Source: Alcanivorax nanhaiticus
GTDB lineage: Bacteria; Pseudomonadota; Gammaproteobacteria; Pseudomonadales; Alcanivoracaceae
Reading direction: 5' to 3'
Assembly: GCF_000756665.1 (NCBI RefSeq)
Contig: NZ_ARXV01000009.1
Location: 1-64,000 of the forward strand
DNA length: 64,000 bases
Numbering within the stretch: position 1 is the stretch's first letter; each line of letters begins with the position of its first letter. Under the pieces are notes generated by a model. It did not search any database and was not told where the DNA came from. It saw only the letters and a program-made list of their open reading frames with translations. Made by a program: the position numbers and the translations under genes. Shown here piece by piece: positions 29,412 to 37,247 of this stretch.

Positions 29412-29488
29412 GCGAGTTTCGAGTGCCGAGTTACGAAAACCAAAACCGTTTTATCCTTTCGCAACTCGCTTCTCGTGACTCGTTACTG
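29412..29488. repeat. Heptad hairpin element, type A, copy 6
   Basis: Left arm 29413-29446: CGAGTTT-CGAGTGC-CGAGTTA-CGAAAAC-CAAAAC; right arm 29448-29488 on the other strand: CAGTAA-CGAGTCA-CGAGAAG-CGAGTTG-CGAAAGG-ATAAAAC. The arms meet with almost no loop. It lies in the bioC-bioD gap, and the bioC stop codon (TAA of CAGTAA) is inside the outer end of the right arm. Confidence 0.88.
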
Positions 29489-30271
29489 TGTTTTTTCCGC
29501 TTCAAGAAACAGCACATTCCAGGTCAGCGGCAAGCCCTGCTCTGTTCGTTTCGTTTCGTACTCTGCCACCATCGCCTGCCAGGCGTGCTTGCCGGTGAGA
29601 CCGGAAGCCCCGCTGACATGATCGGCACCGGTGGCCTTGAGCCGGCGGGCGATGGACTTGACGGAATCGTAGTACTCCACCATCACCTGCTGCTGTAGCT
29701 CGGCATCGATAAAACCCGCCTGGAGCGCCGCATTCTGCCAATCACTGAAGTCAGGCAGCGCATTCACATGGGGGCGTTGGTTGACCACCTGCCAGCTTTG
29801 CTGCAATTCCTGCAACGAGCCGCGCAGGGGAACCGCCAACAACAACCGGCCGCCGGGCACCAGCACCCGGGCAATCTCTTGCAGCACAGCCTGCGGATCA
29901 CACCATTGCAGGGCGAAGCAACTGAACACCAGCCCCTGGCTGGCCTCCGCCAACGGCAACTGCTCCGCATCGGCACACAGTGGCTGGTAATGTTCATTCA
30001 GGCGGCCACGCTCAGACGCCTCAGCCAGCATCGCTGAAGACAGGTCAACTGCCTGCCACTGCACCTCCGGTAGCACCAGCTGCTGAGCTCGCGCAAAGGG
30101 AGCGGTGGCGCACCCCAGATCCAGTGCCGCCGCCACCGGCAGGGCCACCGGCAGACGCTGCACCAGAGAACGGCCCACAGCGAGCTGCAGGATCGCGTGC
30201 TCGTCATAGCTGCGCGCGGCGCGACTGAAATGATCGCTGACCGCAGTCTTGGCCGGGGTCGAAGTGCTCAT
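29483..30271 (-). CDS. bioC: Malonyl-ACP O-methyltransferase BioC
   Basis: It methylates malonyl-ACP so that the fatty acid cycle can make a pimeloyl chain. The 262-aa product has the SAM motif ALDLGCATAPFA and post-I region VDLSSAMLAEA, ADAEQLPLAEASQGLVFS and a BioC-type N-terminus (AVSDHFSRAARSYDEHA). The start at 30271 is one base after the bioH stop (TGA-G-ATG); the longer frame overlaps bioH and lacks support. The last codons are ACA-CAG-TAA, with CAGTAA belonging to a heptad repeat. Confidence 0.94.
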   Translation of the reverse strand: MSTSTPAKTAVSDHFSRAARSYDEHAILQLAVGRSLVQRLPVALPVAAALDLGCATAPFARAQQLVLPEVQWQAVDLSSAMLAEASERGRLNEHYQPLCADAEQLPLAEASQGLVFSCFALQWCDPQAVLQEIARVLVPGGRLLLAVPLRGSLQELQQSWQVVNQRPHVNALPDFSDWQNAALQAGFIDAELQQQVMVEYYDSVKSIARRLKATGADHVSGASGLTGKHAWQAMVAEYETKRTEQGLPLTWNVLFLEAEKTQ

Positions 30272-30272
30272 C

Positions 30273-31085
30273 TCAGCCAACCAGTTGATGGTCGCGATAG
30301 AAGTCATAGACGGCTTGGGTAAAGGTATCCGGTGCTGACAGGAAAGGCACATGGGCTACCTGCTCGATCAAGGCTGTACGGCCGGTGTTGATCAAGGACT
30401 CACTGGCAGCCATGGCCGCAGCCGGGACAATATGGTCGTTTTCCCCGAACACCATCAATACGGGCATGGCAAGGGTCGACAGCACCTTGCGAAGGTCCGC
30501 CTCGCGGAGAATATCGAGACCGCCGCGCAGGGCTTTCGGGGCTGGCAGACCACAGAAGTAGAGAATCTCTTTCAGCCGCGCCGTGTCCTGGCGCATGGCG
30601 GCACTGCCCTTGCAGTTGAGGGCAAGAAAGCGCACCAGGGTGCCTTCCTGATCCTCATCGAACATTTCCGCAAATTTCTCGAGAATCTCCGGGTTCATGG
30701 CAGTTCCCCACCCCTCTGCAGACGTGAAACGCGGCGAGGCTGCCACTGTCACCACCGACTGCACCCTATCAGGGGCCTTCTCCGCCATGGCCAGCGCCAC
30801 CAGGCCACCCAGCGACCAGCCCAGCACATGGGCTTTTTCCGGCATGATATGCAGCACCTGCCCAGCAAGAAAATCCAGCGTGTAGTCTGCTCCGGGAAGC
30901 GGACTCTGGCCCATGCCGGGCAGATCCACCACCGTCACCCGGAAACGCTCCAGCAAGGCCGGCACGATGTCATCAAATACAATGGCATGCAGCCCCCAAC
31001 CGTGAATCAGGATAATGTCCTGCGCATCAGCATCGTCTACGCCTGTGGCCTTGTAGGTGTTGTGATAGGGAATCAGCTTGGGCAT
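30273..31085 (-). CDS. bioH: Pimeloyl-ACP methyl ester carboxylesterase BioH
   Basis: It removes the methyl group from pimeloyl-ACP methyl ester, ending chain assembly for biotin. A 270-aa alpha/beta hydrolase with HGWGLHAIVF (oxyanion loop), nucleophile elbow GWSLGG, acid in FGENDHIVP and catalytic His in QVAHVPF. The start MPKLIPYHNTY at 31085 has AAGGAAA upstream; the longer frame runs into a type D repeat. The next gene, bioC, follows after one base, which suggests coupling of the methylating and demethylating partners. Confidence 0.92.
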   Translation of the reverse strand: MPKLIPYHNTYKATGVDDADAQDIILIHGWGLHAIVFDDIVPALLERFRVTVVDLPGMGQSPLPGADYTLDFLAGQVLHIMPEKAHVLGWSLGGLVALAMAEKAPDRVQSVVTVAASPRFTSAEGWGTAMNPEILEKFAEMFDEDQEGTLVRFLALNCKGSAAMRQDTARLKEILYFCGLPAPKALRGGLDILREADLRKVLSTLAMPVLMVFGENDHIVPAAAMAASESLINTGRTALIEQVAHVPFLSAPDTFTQAVYDFYRDHQLVG

Positions 31086-31100
31086 TGAGTTTCCTTTTTT

Positions 31101-31210
31101 CACCACAGAGAGCACTGAGCACACAGAGAAAAAACATGTCCCCGCTTTCTTGCCAGCGAGGGCTGCCAACAAGCTTGTTACACCCTGTGTTCTCTGTGAC
31201 CTCTGTGGTT
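31101..31210. repeat. Nonamer hairpin element, type D, copy 1
   Basis: Left arm 31101-31134: ACCACAGAG-AGCACTGAG-CACACAGAG then A-rich; right arm 31181-31210 on the other strand: ACCACAGAG-GTCACAGAG-AACACAGGG. The unit is 9 bases with CACAGAG as the core. It fills the bioF-bioH gap (130 bases), between the bioF stop (6 bases away) and the bioH ribosome-binding site. Confidence 0.85.
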
Positions 31211-31215
31211 AACAA

Positions 31216-32367
31216 TCATTTCTGGCACTGTTCCAGCGCCGTCAGCAGGGCATCCACATCCGCCAGTTCATGGGCCGCAGACAGAGTCACCCGCAAACGC
31301 GCCTCGCCTTCCGGCACCGTAGGCGGACGGATCGCGGTGATCAGAAACCCCTTCTCCCTGAGCGCCGCACTCAGCGCCATGGCGTCCGCGTCACTGCCGA
31401 TCAGGATCGGCTGAATCGGCGTTTGTGACGCCATCAGCGTGTAGCCCTGTTCGCTGGCACCGGCACGAAAGCGCTTAACCAGTTCTGCCAGCTTTTGCCG
31501 TCGCCAGTTTTCCTGACGGGACTTTTCCAGACTGACCAGCGTGGCCGCCGCGACTGCAGCCGGCATGGCGGTGGTGTAGATGAAGGTGCGGGCGAATTGT
31601 ATCAGGGTCTCGATCAGCTCATGGCTGCCCGCCACAAAGGCACCACCGGCACCCAGCCCCTTGCCCAACGTACCCATGAGAATCTGGGTGCGCGCATTCA
31701 CCCCTTGGGCAAACAGCGAACCTCTCCCAAGCTCATCCAGCACCCCCAGGCCATGGGCATCATCCACCATCAGCCAAGCCTCATTGGCTTCGCAGACCTC
31801 AGCCAGGGCCGCCAGCGGGGCCTCATCACCATCCATGCTGAACACCCCATCAACCACTACCAGCTTGCGGCGGGCCTCACCGCGTTGCAGCAGGCGCTCC
31901 AGCGCCAGCGGATCGTTGTGGGCAAAACGGCGAAAGCGCGCCCCACTGAGCAAGCCACCGTCAAGCAGTGAGGCATGGTTGAGTCGATCCTCAAACACCG
32001 CATCGGCCTTGCCAAGCAGGGCGGAGATCACACCAAGGTTGGCCATGTAGCCGGTGGAAAACAGCAATGCCCGCTCACGGCCGGTATGCGCCGCCAGCGC
32101 TTCTTCCAGTTCTTGATGAGGGCGCTGGTGACCGCACACCAGATGGGAGGCCCCACTACCAACACCCCATTCACTGGCGGCCTGCTGAAAGGCAGCAATC
32201 ACCTCCGGGTCATTGGCCAGCCCCAGATAGTCGTTACTGCAGAAGTTCAGATAGTCCCGGCCTTCCAGTCGCGCATGACGGCCGCAGGGCCCATCCATCA
32301 CAAGAGGGTAGCGAAAACGGTGCTGGCGGCGCCGCTCTTCCAGGTCGGCGGCGAGATCAAAGGTCAT
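31216..32367 (-). CDS. bioF: 8-amino-7-oxononanoate synthase
   Basis: A PLP enzyme condensing pimeloyl thioester with L-alanine. The 383-aa product begins MTFDLAADLEERRRQHRFR, with NFCSNDYLGLANDP, VDGVFSMDGDEAPL, DDAHGLGVLDELGRG and the PLP-lysine region MGTLGKGLGAGGAF. The frame extends 11 codons upstream into the bioB-bioF gap, which carries a solo type B repeat arm, so the family start at 32367 is preferred. Second gene of the biotin series. Confidence 0.95.
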   Translation of the reverse strand: MTFDLAADLEERRRQHRFRYPLVMDGPCGRHARLEGRDYLNFCSNDYLGLANDPEVIAAFQQAASEWGVGSGASHLVCGHQRPHQELEEALAAHTGRERALLFSTGYMANLGVISALLGKADAVFEDRLNHASLLDGGLLSGARFRRFAHNDPLALERLLQRGEARRKLVVVDGVFSMDGDEAPLAALAEVCEANEAWLMVDDAHGLGVLDELGRGSLFAQGVNARTQILMGTLGKGLGAGGAFVAGSHELIETLIQFARTFIYTTAMPAAVAAATLVSLEKSRQENWRRQKLAELVKRFRAGASEQGYTLMASQTPIQPILIGSDADAMALSAALREKGFLITAIRPPTVPEGEARLRVTLSAAHELADVDALLTALEQCQK

Positions 32368-32417
32368 TACATAACCCCGCAGGCCGGAAATTAGCGTCAA
32401 CCAAGAGTGGTTTGCCT

Positions 32418-32453
32418 TTCGCTATTCACTGTTAACTGTTAATTATTCACTGC
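32418..32453. repeat. Solo heptad arm, type B, copy 2
   Basis: Read on the minus strand: GCAGTGA-ATAATTA-ACAGTTA-ACAGTGA-ATAGCGA-AA, in 7-base steps like the right arm of the type B element next to rhdA. No complementary arm is present nearby, so this is half an element. It overlaps the bioB stop (TGA of CAGTGA) and ends about 50 bases before the bioF start. Confidence 0.8.
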
Positions 32454-33601
32454 ATTTCAGTGGCAGTCGCTGGACGCCCGGTGTCCTTGTCGAGCACATG
32501 CTTGGCGGCACGCTTGTCCATGGCGTTATAAAACAGACCGGCATCTTCTGCCTGCTGCTCGGCGACCTGAGCCTTGATAGCCTCTTCATGGGCTTCATCA
32601 GAAGCCTCATGCCGGGGATCCAGCGGATGGATACCCAAACGCTTGAACAGCTGCTGATCGTGGTTGGCTTCCGGGTTATCCGTGGTCAGCAGCCGCTCGC
32701 CGTAGAAAATGGAGTTGGCACCAGCCATGAAACAAAGGGCCTGCGCTTCGTCATTCATTTCCTGCCGACCTGCGGACAACCGGACATAGGATTCCGGCAT
32801 CAGAATACGGGCCACCGCCACAGTGCGCACGAATTCGAACGGGTCCAGGTCATCCACGTCAGCCAGCGGCGTGCCTTCAATTTTTACCAGCATGTTGATC
32901 GGCACAGACTCAGGGTGATGAGGCAGGTTAGCCAGCTGCTGCAGCAGACCGACACGGTCATCACGCTCTTCGCCCATGCCAACGATACCGCCGCAACATA
33001 CCTTCATGCCCGCATCGCGAACATTGGACAAGGTGCTGAGTCGATCGTTATAGGTACGGGTGGTGATCACCTTGCCGTAGTACTCCGGCGAGGTATCCAG
33101 ATTATGGTTGTAGTAGTCGAGACCGGCATCGGCCAGTGCTTCGGCCTGACCCTTGTCCAGCATCCCCAAGGTCATGCACGTTTCCATGCCGAGGCCTTTC
33201 ACCTGACGAATCATGTCCAGCACGAACGGCATGTCACGGTCGCGGGGGCTACGCCAGGCCGCGCCCATGCAGAAACGGGACGCACCTTTTTCACGAGCCG
33301 CCTTCGCCTCTTCCACCACCCGCGCCACTTCCAGCAGCTTTTCCTTTTCCAGCTCGGTGTTGTAGTGGCCAGACTGGGAGCAGTACTTGCAGTCTTCCGG
33401 GCAAGCACCAGTCTTGATGGACAGCAAGGTGCTCACCTGCACCGCGTTGGGATCGAAAAAGGCCCGATGAACGCTGGCCGCCTTGAACAACAGATCGTTG
33501 AACGGCAATGCAAACAGAGCTTCAATCTCACTACGCTTCCAGTCATGGCGTACAGCCATTTCAGACAGGGACGCTTGGGCGGTGCTGGCGGTGGCGGGCA
33601 T
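32447..33601 (-). CDS. bioB: Biotin synthase
   Basis: A radical-SAM enzyme inserting sulfur into dethiobiotin. The 384-aa product has the CxxxCxxC cluster motif in [17 protein letters not shown], then [32 protein letters not shown] and ARI-type LxxxR at RLSAGRQEM (ligand to the 2Fe-2S cluster). First gene of the biotin series; its start faces comF across 41 bases, with a promoter and a possible operator running into comF. The C-terminus MQ-stop is encoded by ATG-CAG-TGA, in which CAGTGA is part of a repeat arm. Confidence 0.96.
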   Translation of the reverse strand: MPATASTAQASLSEMAVRHDWKRSEIEALFALPFNDLLFKAASVHRAFFDPNAVQVSTLLSIKTGACPEDCKYCSQSGHYNTELEKEKLLEVARVVEEAKAAREKGASRFCMGAAWRSPRDRDMPFVLDMIRQVKGLGMETCMTLGMLDKGQAEALADAGLDYYNHNLDTSPEYYGKVITTRTYNDRLSTLSNVRDAGMKVCCGGIVGMGEERDDRVGLLQQLANLPHHPESVPINMLVKIEGTPLADVDDLDPFEFVRTVAVARILMPESYVRLSAGRQEMNDEAQALCFMAGANSIFYGERLLTTDNPEANHDQQLFKRLGIHPLDPRHEASDEAHEEAIKAQVAEQQAEDAGLFYNAMDKRAAKHVLDKDTGRPATATEMQ

Positions 33602-33627
33602 GCTTGTCTCCTCGATTTGAGCCTAGA

Positions 33628-33656
33628 AGGCTAGGGAGCCGCATGCAGACTGTCAA
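33628..33656 (-). promoter_or_regulatory. Candidate sigma-70 promoter of bioB
   Basis: On the minus strand a consensus TTGACA (33656-33651), 17 bases, then TAGCCT (33633-33628). It starts about 55 bases before the bioB ATG and overlaps the first codons of divergent comF. Confidence 0.45.
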
Positions 33657-34371
33657 CCTGCCGAGAGCAACAAAAGTTTACCGACGATCATTTTTTGATC
33701 AATCTAGCCAGTGCCAGCTATGCGGCAGACGCACCCGCGCCCTGGTATGTGCAGACTGCTGCAGCCTGATTCAGCCCCTGCCCAGCAACCAGTGCCGCTG
33801 CGGGCTGCCCTTCAACGCCCCCTCAACCTCAGCGCATGAGGCTTCACACCCACCCCTCTGCGGGCGCTGCGTTCGCCACCCTCCAGCGTTTTCTGCCAGC
33901 TCCGCCCTTTATCCCTATGAATTCCCACTCGATATACTCATCCAGGGGTTTAAACACCACGGCAAGCTCGATAACGAACGTGCCCTGGAGCAGCTTATCG
34001 GGCATACGCCGCTTCCCTGGCCAGATAGCGACCTGATTTGCCCTCTCCCCGTACATTGGCAGCGTCGCTGGCGGCGCGGCTTTGATCAGAGTGAACGCCT
34101 GGCACACCTGTTAAGCCAGATCTGGCAGCGCCCCGTTCTGTCCGCACTGGTCCGCCAACGAGCCACCCCGCATCAGCAAGGGCTGACCCGTCGCCAACGT
34201 CAACGCAATCTGCGTAAAGCCTTCCGTTGTCAGGCCAACGTCCAGGGGCACCATCTGGTGCTGGTGGATGATGTGATGACCACCGGCAGCACAGCCCGCG
34301 AGGCCAGCAAGGTTTTGCTTGATGCTGGAGCCGCTTCGGTGCGGGTCTGGTGCCTGGCGCGAACCCTGTAG
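33643..34371 (+). CDS. comF: ComF family phosphoribosyltransferase-like protein
   Basis: A late competence-type protein with a fused zinc finger and PRT domain; in naturally transformable bacteria it helps handle incoming single-stranded DNA. The 242-aa product has cysteine pairs CQLC, CADCC, CRCG and CGRC near the N-terminus and the PRPP motif VLVDDVMTTGSTA. The start at 33643 has AGGGAG; the longer frame overlaps bioB antisense. The type IV pilus genes in the same window make competence conceivable, but no comEA or dprA is present here. Confidence 0.9.
   Translation: MQTVNLPRATKVYRRSFFDQSSQCQLCGRRTRALVCADCCSLIQPLPSNQCRCGLPFNAPSTSAHEASHPPLCGRCVRHPPAFSASSALYPYEFPLDILIQGFKHHGKLDNERALEQLIGHTPLPWPDSDLICPLPVHWQRRWRRGFDQSERLAHLLSQIWQRPVLSALVRQRATPHQQGLTRRQRQRNLRKAFRCQANVQGHHLVLVDDVMTTGSTAREASKVLLDAGAASVRVWCLARTL
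33650..33683. promoter_or_regulatory. Possible BirA-type operator overlapping the bioB -35
   Basis: CTGTCAACC, 16 bases, AGTTTACCG. The known BirA operator is TTGTAAACC, 14-16 bases, GGTTTACAA; 13 of 18 positions match with the E. coli spacing, and the left half contains the -35 hexamer. It lies in the first codons of comF. A weak match in the right place. Confidence 0.3.
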
Positions 34372-34481
34372 CATTCCCTCCGCTCTACAGCCTGTCTCCC
34401 GCCGCTCTGCCACAACGAGTCTTAGGGTGAAACCCCCAACGAGTCTAGGCATAATGTCCGCTTGAATGAGGAGGGATACCC

Positions 34482-35012
34482 ATGAAAAAAATAATAATTA
34501 TGACCGCTGCCCTGACGCTGCTGAGCAGCGCCGTCCAGGCCGAAGACCGCTACGACGGGGTAAGCATGATTCGCGGCACCGTTTTCTCAGTTGGCCGAGT
34601 CGACCCCACTGAAGATATCGACACAGGCTTCTTTGTGGATGCCAACTACTCCAGTGTGGCACTAAACGGCGGCATTTCGACCAAGAAATTCGGCGACTCC
34701 CCCCTTCGCCCGGATAGCCGGGATGATTTTTCGGAAGCGGATGGCGAACGGGTAAACAATGCCTATTTCGGCATCGGCTTCGGCCGGATTGTTCAAGTAC
34801 AGTATGGCTACGGCAATCATGGCGATCTGGTACGCTTTCGCTCCGACTTCAACTTCCGTTCGGTGATGGATTTCCTTTCAGGTTCCAAAACTCCCAAGGA
34901 TCGTATGACCCTGGGAGATCGCATTACCTTTACCATCGCCGCAGAGCAATACCAGGATAGCGATGAAGAAATTTTCGATAACGCAACCTGGGGTATTGGC
35001 CTGCTGTTCTGA
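34482..35012 (+). CDS. Exported small beta-barrel-like protein of unknown function
   Basis: I do not recognise a family. Residues 1-20 form a signal peptide (MKKIIIMTAALTLLSSAVQA). The 156-residue mature part alternates polar and hydrophobic residues (FFVDANYSSVALNGGIST, NAYFGIGFGRIVQVQYGYG, RITFTIAAEQY) and ends in an aromatic C-terminal residue (WGIGLLF), typical of outer membrane barrels. A strong GAGGAGGGA ribosome-binding site precedes the ATG. Upstream, a 12-base word (AACGAGTCT-AGG) occurs twice, at about 34414 and 34438. It is 26 bases from the next gene, so both may be co-transcribed. Confidence 0.65.
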   Translation: MKKIIIMTAALTLLSSAVQAEDRYDGVSMIRGTVFSVGRVDPTEDIDTGFFVDANYSSVALNGGISTKKFGDSPLRPDSRDDFSEADGERVNNAYFGIGFGRIVQVQYGYGNHGDLVRFRSDFNFRSVMDFLSGSKTPKDRMTLGDRITFTIAAEQYQDSDEEIFDNATWGIGLLF

Positions 35013-35038
35013 GGTAGCGCGGCCCCACAAGGAAGACG

Positions 35039-35713
35039 ATGGACATTCATATCGCTCAGGGGCATAACCCGCCGCATAACATCCATGGCATCACGGTGGT
35101 GATCGACGTCATTCGTGCCTTCACCACCAGTCACCACGCCTTCCGCAAAGGCCTGCGCTGCATCTGGCCGGTGGCCAGTGCCGAGCAGGCTTTCTCGCTA
35201 CGTGACGAACATCTTCCCAATGCCCTGCTGGCCGGTGAAGTAGACGCGCTGCCCATCAAGGGTTTTGACTTCGGCAACTCGCCCTGGGAGATTGATCAGG
35301 CATCGCTTGAGGGGCGTGAAATGATCCTGCGCACCACCAACGGGGTCGCCGCCACCCTGCGCGCCCGCGACAGCCGGGAGGTCCTGGTTGCCGGGTTGGT
35401 GAACGCAGAAGCGACCGCCAATTATCTTCGCCAACAAAGCCCGCCCACCGTTGTTCTGGTTGCCTCCCACCCAACAGGGGACGAGGATGTGGCCTGTGCC
35501 GAATATATTCGCCACCTGCTCGGCGGAGAAGGCATCTCCTATGAAGCCGCCCGCGAGCGCACTCTCAATGCCCGTGCGGCGCAGAAGTTTTTCAACGGCA
35601 GTCATCCACGCCTGCGTCCGGACGACATCGAGGCCGCCGCCAGCAACGCCGGCCCCGATGCACTAGTCATGAAGGTCCGCTTCGATCCCTTCCCCTGCAT
35701 CACAGCTCATTAA
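35039..35713 (+). CDS. 2-phosphosulfolactate phosphatase family protein (ComB-like)
   Basis: ComB removes phosphate from 2-phosphosulfolactate in coenzyme M synthesis of archaea; bacterial members are known but mostly of unproven role. The 224-aa product has VVIDVIRAFTT (residues 20-30), LLAGEVDALP, GFDFGNSPWEI and MILRTTNGVAA, all conserved blocks of the family, and HPTGDEDVACAEYI. No ComA- or ComC-like partner is in the window, so the natural substrate is open. The gene follows the exported protein by 26 bases on the same strand. Confidence 0.82.
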   Translation: MDIHIAQGHNPPHNIHGITVVIDVIRAFTTSHHAFRKGLRCIWPVASAEQAFSLRDEHLPNALLAGEVDALPIKGFDFGNSPWEIDQASLEGREMILRTTNGVAATLRARDSREVLVAGLVNAEATANYLRQQSPPTVVLVASHPTGDEDVACAEYIRHLLGGEGISYEAARERTLNARAAQKFFNGSHPRLRPDDIEAAASNAGPDALVMKVRFDPFPCITAH

Positions 35714-35752
35714 GTAGCCTCTGGATAACGCCTTAACACCACAAGCGCAGTG

Positions 35753-35777
35753 GCGTCAGACCTACCACGTCTGACGC
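35753..35777. repeat. Hairpin resembling a type C remnant
   Basis: A 9-bp perfect stem GCGTCAGAC / GTCTGACGC with a 7-base loop. The word TCTGACG is the type C unit found between gltD and hemE. No T-run follows. It lies between the ComB-like gene and the acyl-CoA dehydrogenase. Confidence 0.5.
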
Positions 35778-35890
35778 TAAACTGGCTTTGCATTGATCCC
35801 GAACGTCAAACATTCCGTCCGTTATGATCAATGCGGCGACGACGGCCAAGTTGTTACTGTTGTTGCAACGCAAACAGACAGGACAACGCC

Positions 35891-37132
35891 ATGATCCAGT
35901 GGTCAGAACAACAACAGATGATCCAGAAGATGGTGCGCGACTTCGTTGAGAAGGAAGTCGTGCCACAATTGGATGACATCGAATATAACGGCGTACCGCC
36001 GTACGACATCCTCCGCAAGCTGATCAAGACCTTTGGCATGGATGTAATGGCCCAGCAGAATTTTGAAAAACAGCTGGCCCGGGACAAAGCCAAGGCAGCC
36101 GGAGAATCCGCGAAAGAGAAAAAGAAGGAAGGCCCCTCTGCCATGGCCGGTGAAGAAGCTGCCATGCGCATGATTCCGATCATCGAAATCTGTCGCCACG
36201 CGCAAGGGCTGGTTACCGCCATGGGCGTCTCTATGGGTCTGGCCGGCGGAGCGATCATGAGCAAGGGCACCATTGCACAGAAAGAGCGCTGGGCGCTGCC
36301 ATTGCTGACCCTGGAGAAGGTCGGTGCCTGGGCTATTTCCGAACCGAACGCCGGCTCTGATGCCTTTGGCCAGATGAAAACCCTGGCGCGCCGCGATGGG
36401 GAAGGTGGCTACATCATTAATGGCAGCAAGACCTGGATTACCAACGGGCCCTTCGCCGACACCATCATCCTGATCTGCAAACTGGACGAAGAAGGTGTTC
36501 CCGCCGAGCAGCGCAAAATTGTGTCGTTCATCCTGGACAGCGGCATGGAAGGCCTCGAACAGTCCAAGCCCTTCAAGAAGATGGGAATTGGCTCCTCCCC
36601 CACCGGCGAACTGTTCCTGTCTGATGTCAGGGCTGGCGCAGATCGACTGCTCGGTGGAAGCGAAGACAGTTACGGCCGCAGTGGCGCCAAGGGAACCTTC
36701 ATGCAGGAGCGCGCCGGTGTCGCCGCCATGGCGCTGGGTATGGTAGAGCGCGCCATGGAACTGTCTGTGCAGTACGCCAATGACCGTAGCCAGTTTGGTC
36801 GGCCCATTGGCCAGAATCAGCTCATCCAGCTGAAGCTGGCCAAGATGGAAGTGGCCCGCAGCAACCTGCAAAACATGGTATTCCGCTATATCGAGATGAC
36901 CGCCGAAGGCAAGCAGATGACCTTGGCCGAAGCCTCCGCCATGAAACTCTATGCAGCCCAATCAGCCATGGAAGTCGCTACCGAAGCCGTGCAGATCCAC
37001 GGGGGCTATGGCTATATGCGTGAATCACGTGTCGAGCAGCTGATGCGTGATGCCAAAATTCTGCAGATTTATGCCGGGACTGATGAAATGCAAATTATTG
37101 CTATTGCTAAAGATCTTCTCAGCAGGGCCTGA
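35891..37132 (+). CDS. Acyl-CoA dehydrogenase
   Basis: An FAD enzyme introducing the trans-2 double bond of acyl-CoA in beta-oxidation. The 413-aa product starts MIQWSEQQQM, with WAISEPNAGSDAF and the FAD-binding KTWITNGPFAD, then YANDRSQFGRPIGQNQLIQLKLA and QIHGGYGYMRESRVEQLMRDAKILQIYAGTDE. The usual catalytic Glu of the YEGT motif is Ala here (IYAGTDE); a Glu in MQERAGVAA fits the position used by long-chain and isovaleryl-CoA enzymes. The longer frame adds a cysteine-rich leader without support. Chain-length preference cannot be told. Confidence 0.92.
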   Translation: MIQWSEQQQMIQKMVRDFVEKEVVPQLDDIEYNGVPPYDILRKLIKTFGMDVMAQQNFEKQLARDKAKAAGESAKEKKKEGPSAMAGEEAAMRMIPIIEICRHAQGLVTAMGVSMGLAGGAIMSKGTIAQKERWALPLLTLEKVGAWAISEPNAGSDAFGQMKTLARRDGEGGYIINGSKTWITNGPFADTIILICKLDEEGVPAEQRKIVSFILDSGMEGLEQSKPFKKMGIGSSPTGELFLSDVRAGADRLLGGSEDSYGRSGAKGTFMQERAGVAAMALGMVERAMELSVQYANDRSQFGRPIGQNQLIQLKLAKMEVARSNLQNMVFRYIEMTAEGKQMTLAEASAMKLYAAQSAMEVATEAVQIHGGYGYMRESRVEQLMRDAKILQIYAGTDEMQIIAIAKDLLSRA

Positions 37133-37150
37133 TCTCACATGACCTTCGCC

Positions 37151-37181
37151 ATTGGCCAACGCGCTTTGCGCGTTGGTCAAT
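37151..37181. other. Long hairpin after the acyl-CoA dehydrogenase gene
   Basis: ATTGGCCAACGCGC / GCGCGTTGGTCAAT with loop TTT: 14 bp with one mismatch. It lacks a U-tract, so a stability or processing hairpin is as likely as a terminator. Confidence 0.6.
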
Positions 37182-37247
37182 GAAGCCTTAACCACAAACC
37201 TTTGTAGCGACTAGACTCACGCCTTATTCGTAGTAAGGGCCATTAAA

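Noticed and set aside
5849-29488. Heptad arrays as a CRISPR array
   Set aside because: Units are contiguous 7-mers without spacers, arms are inverted, and no cas gene is present.
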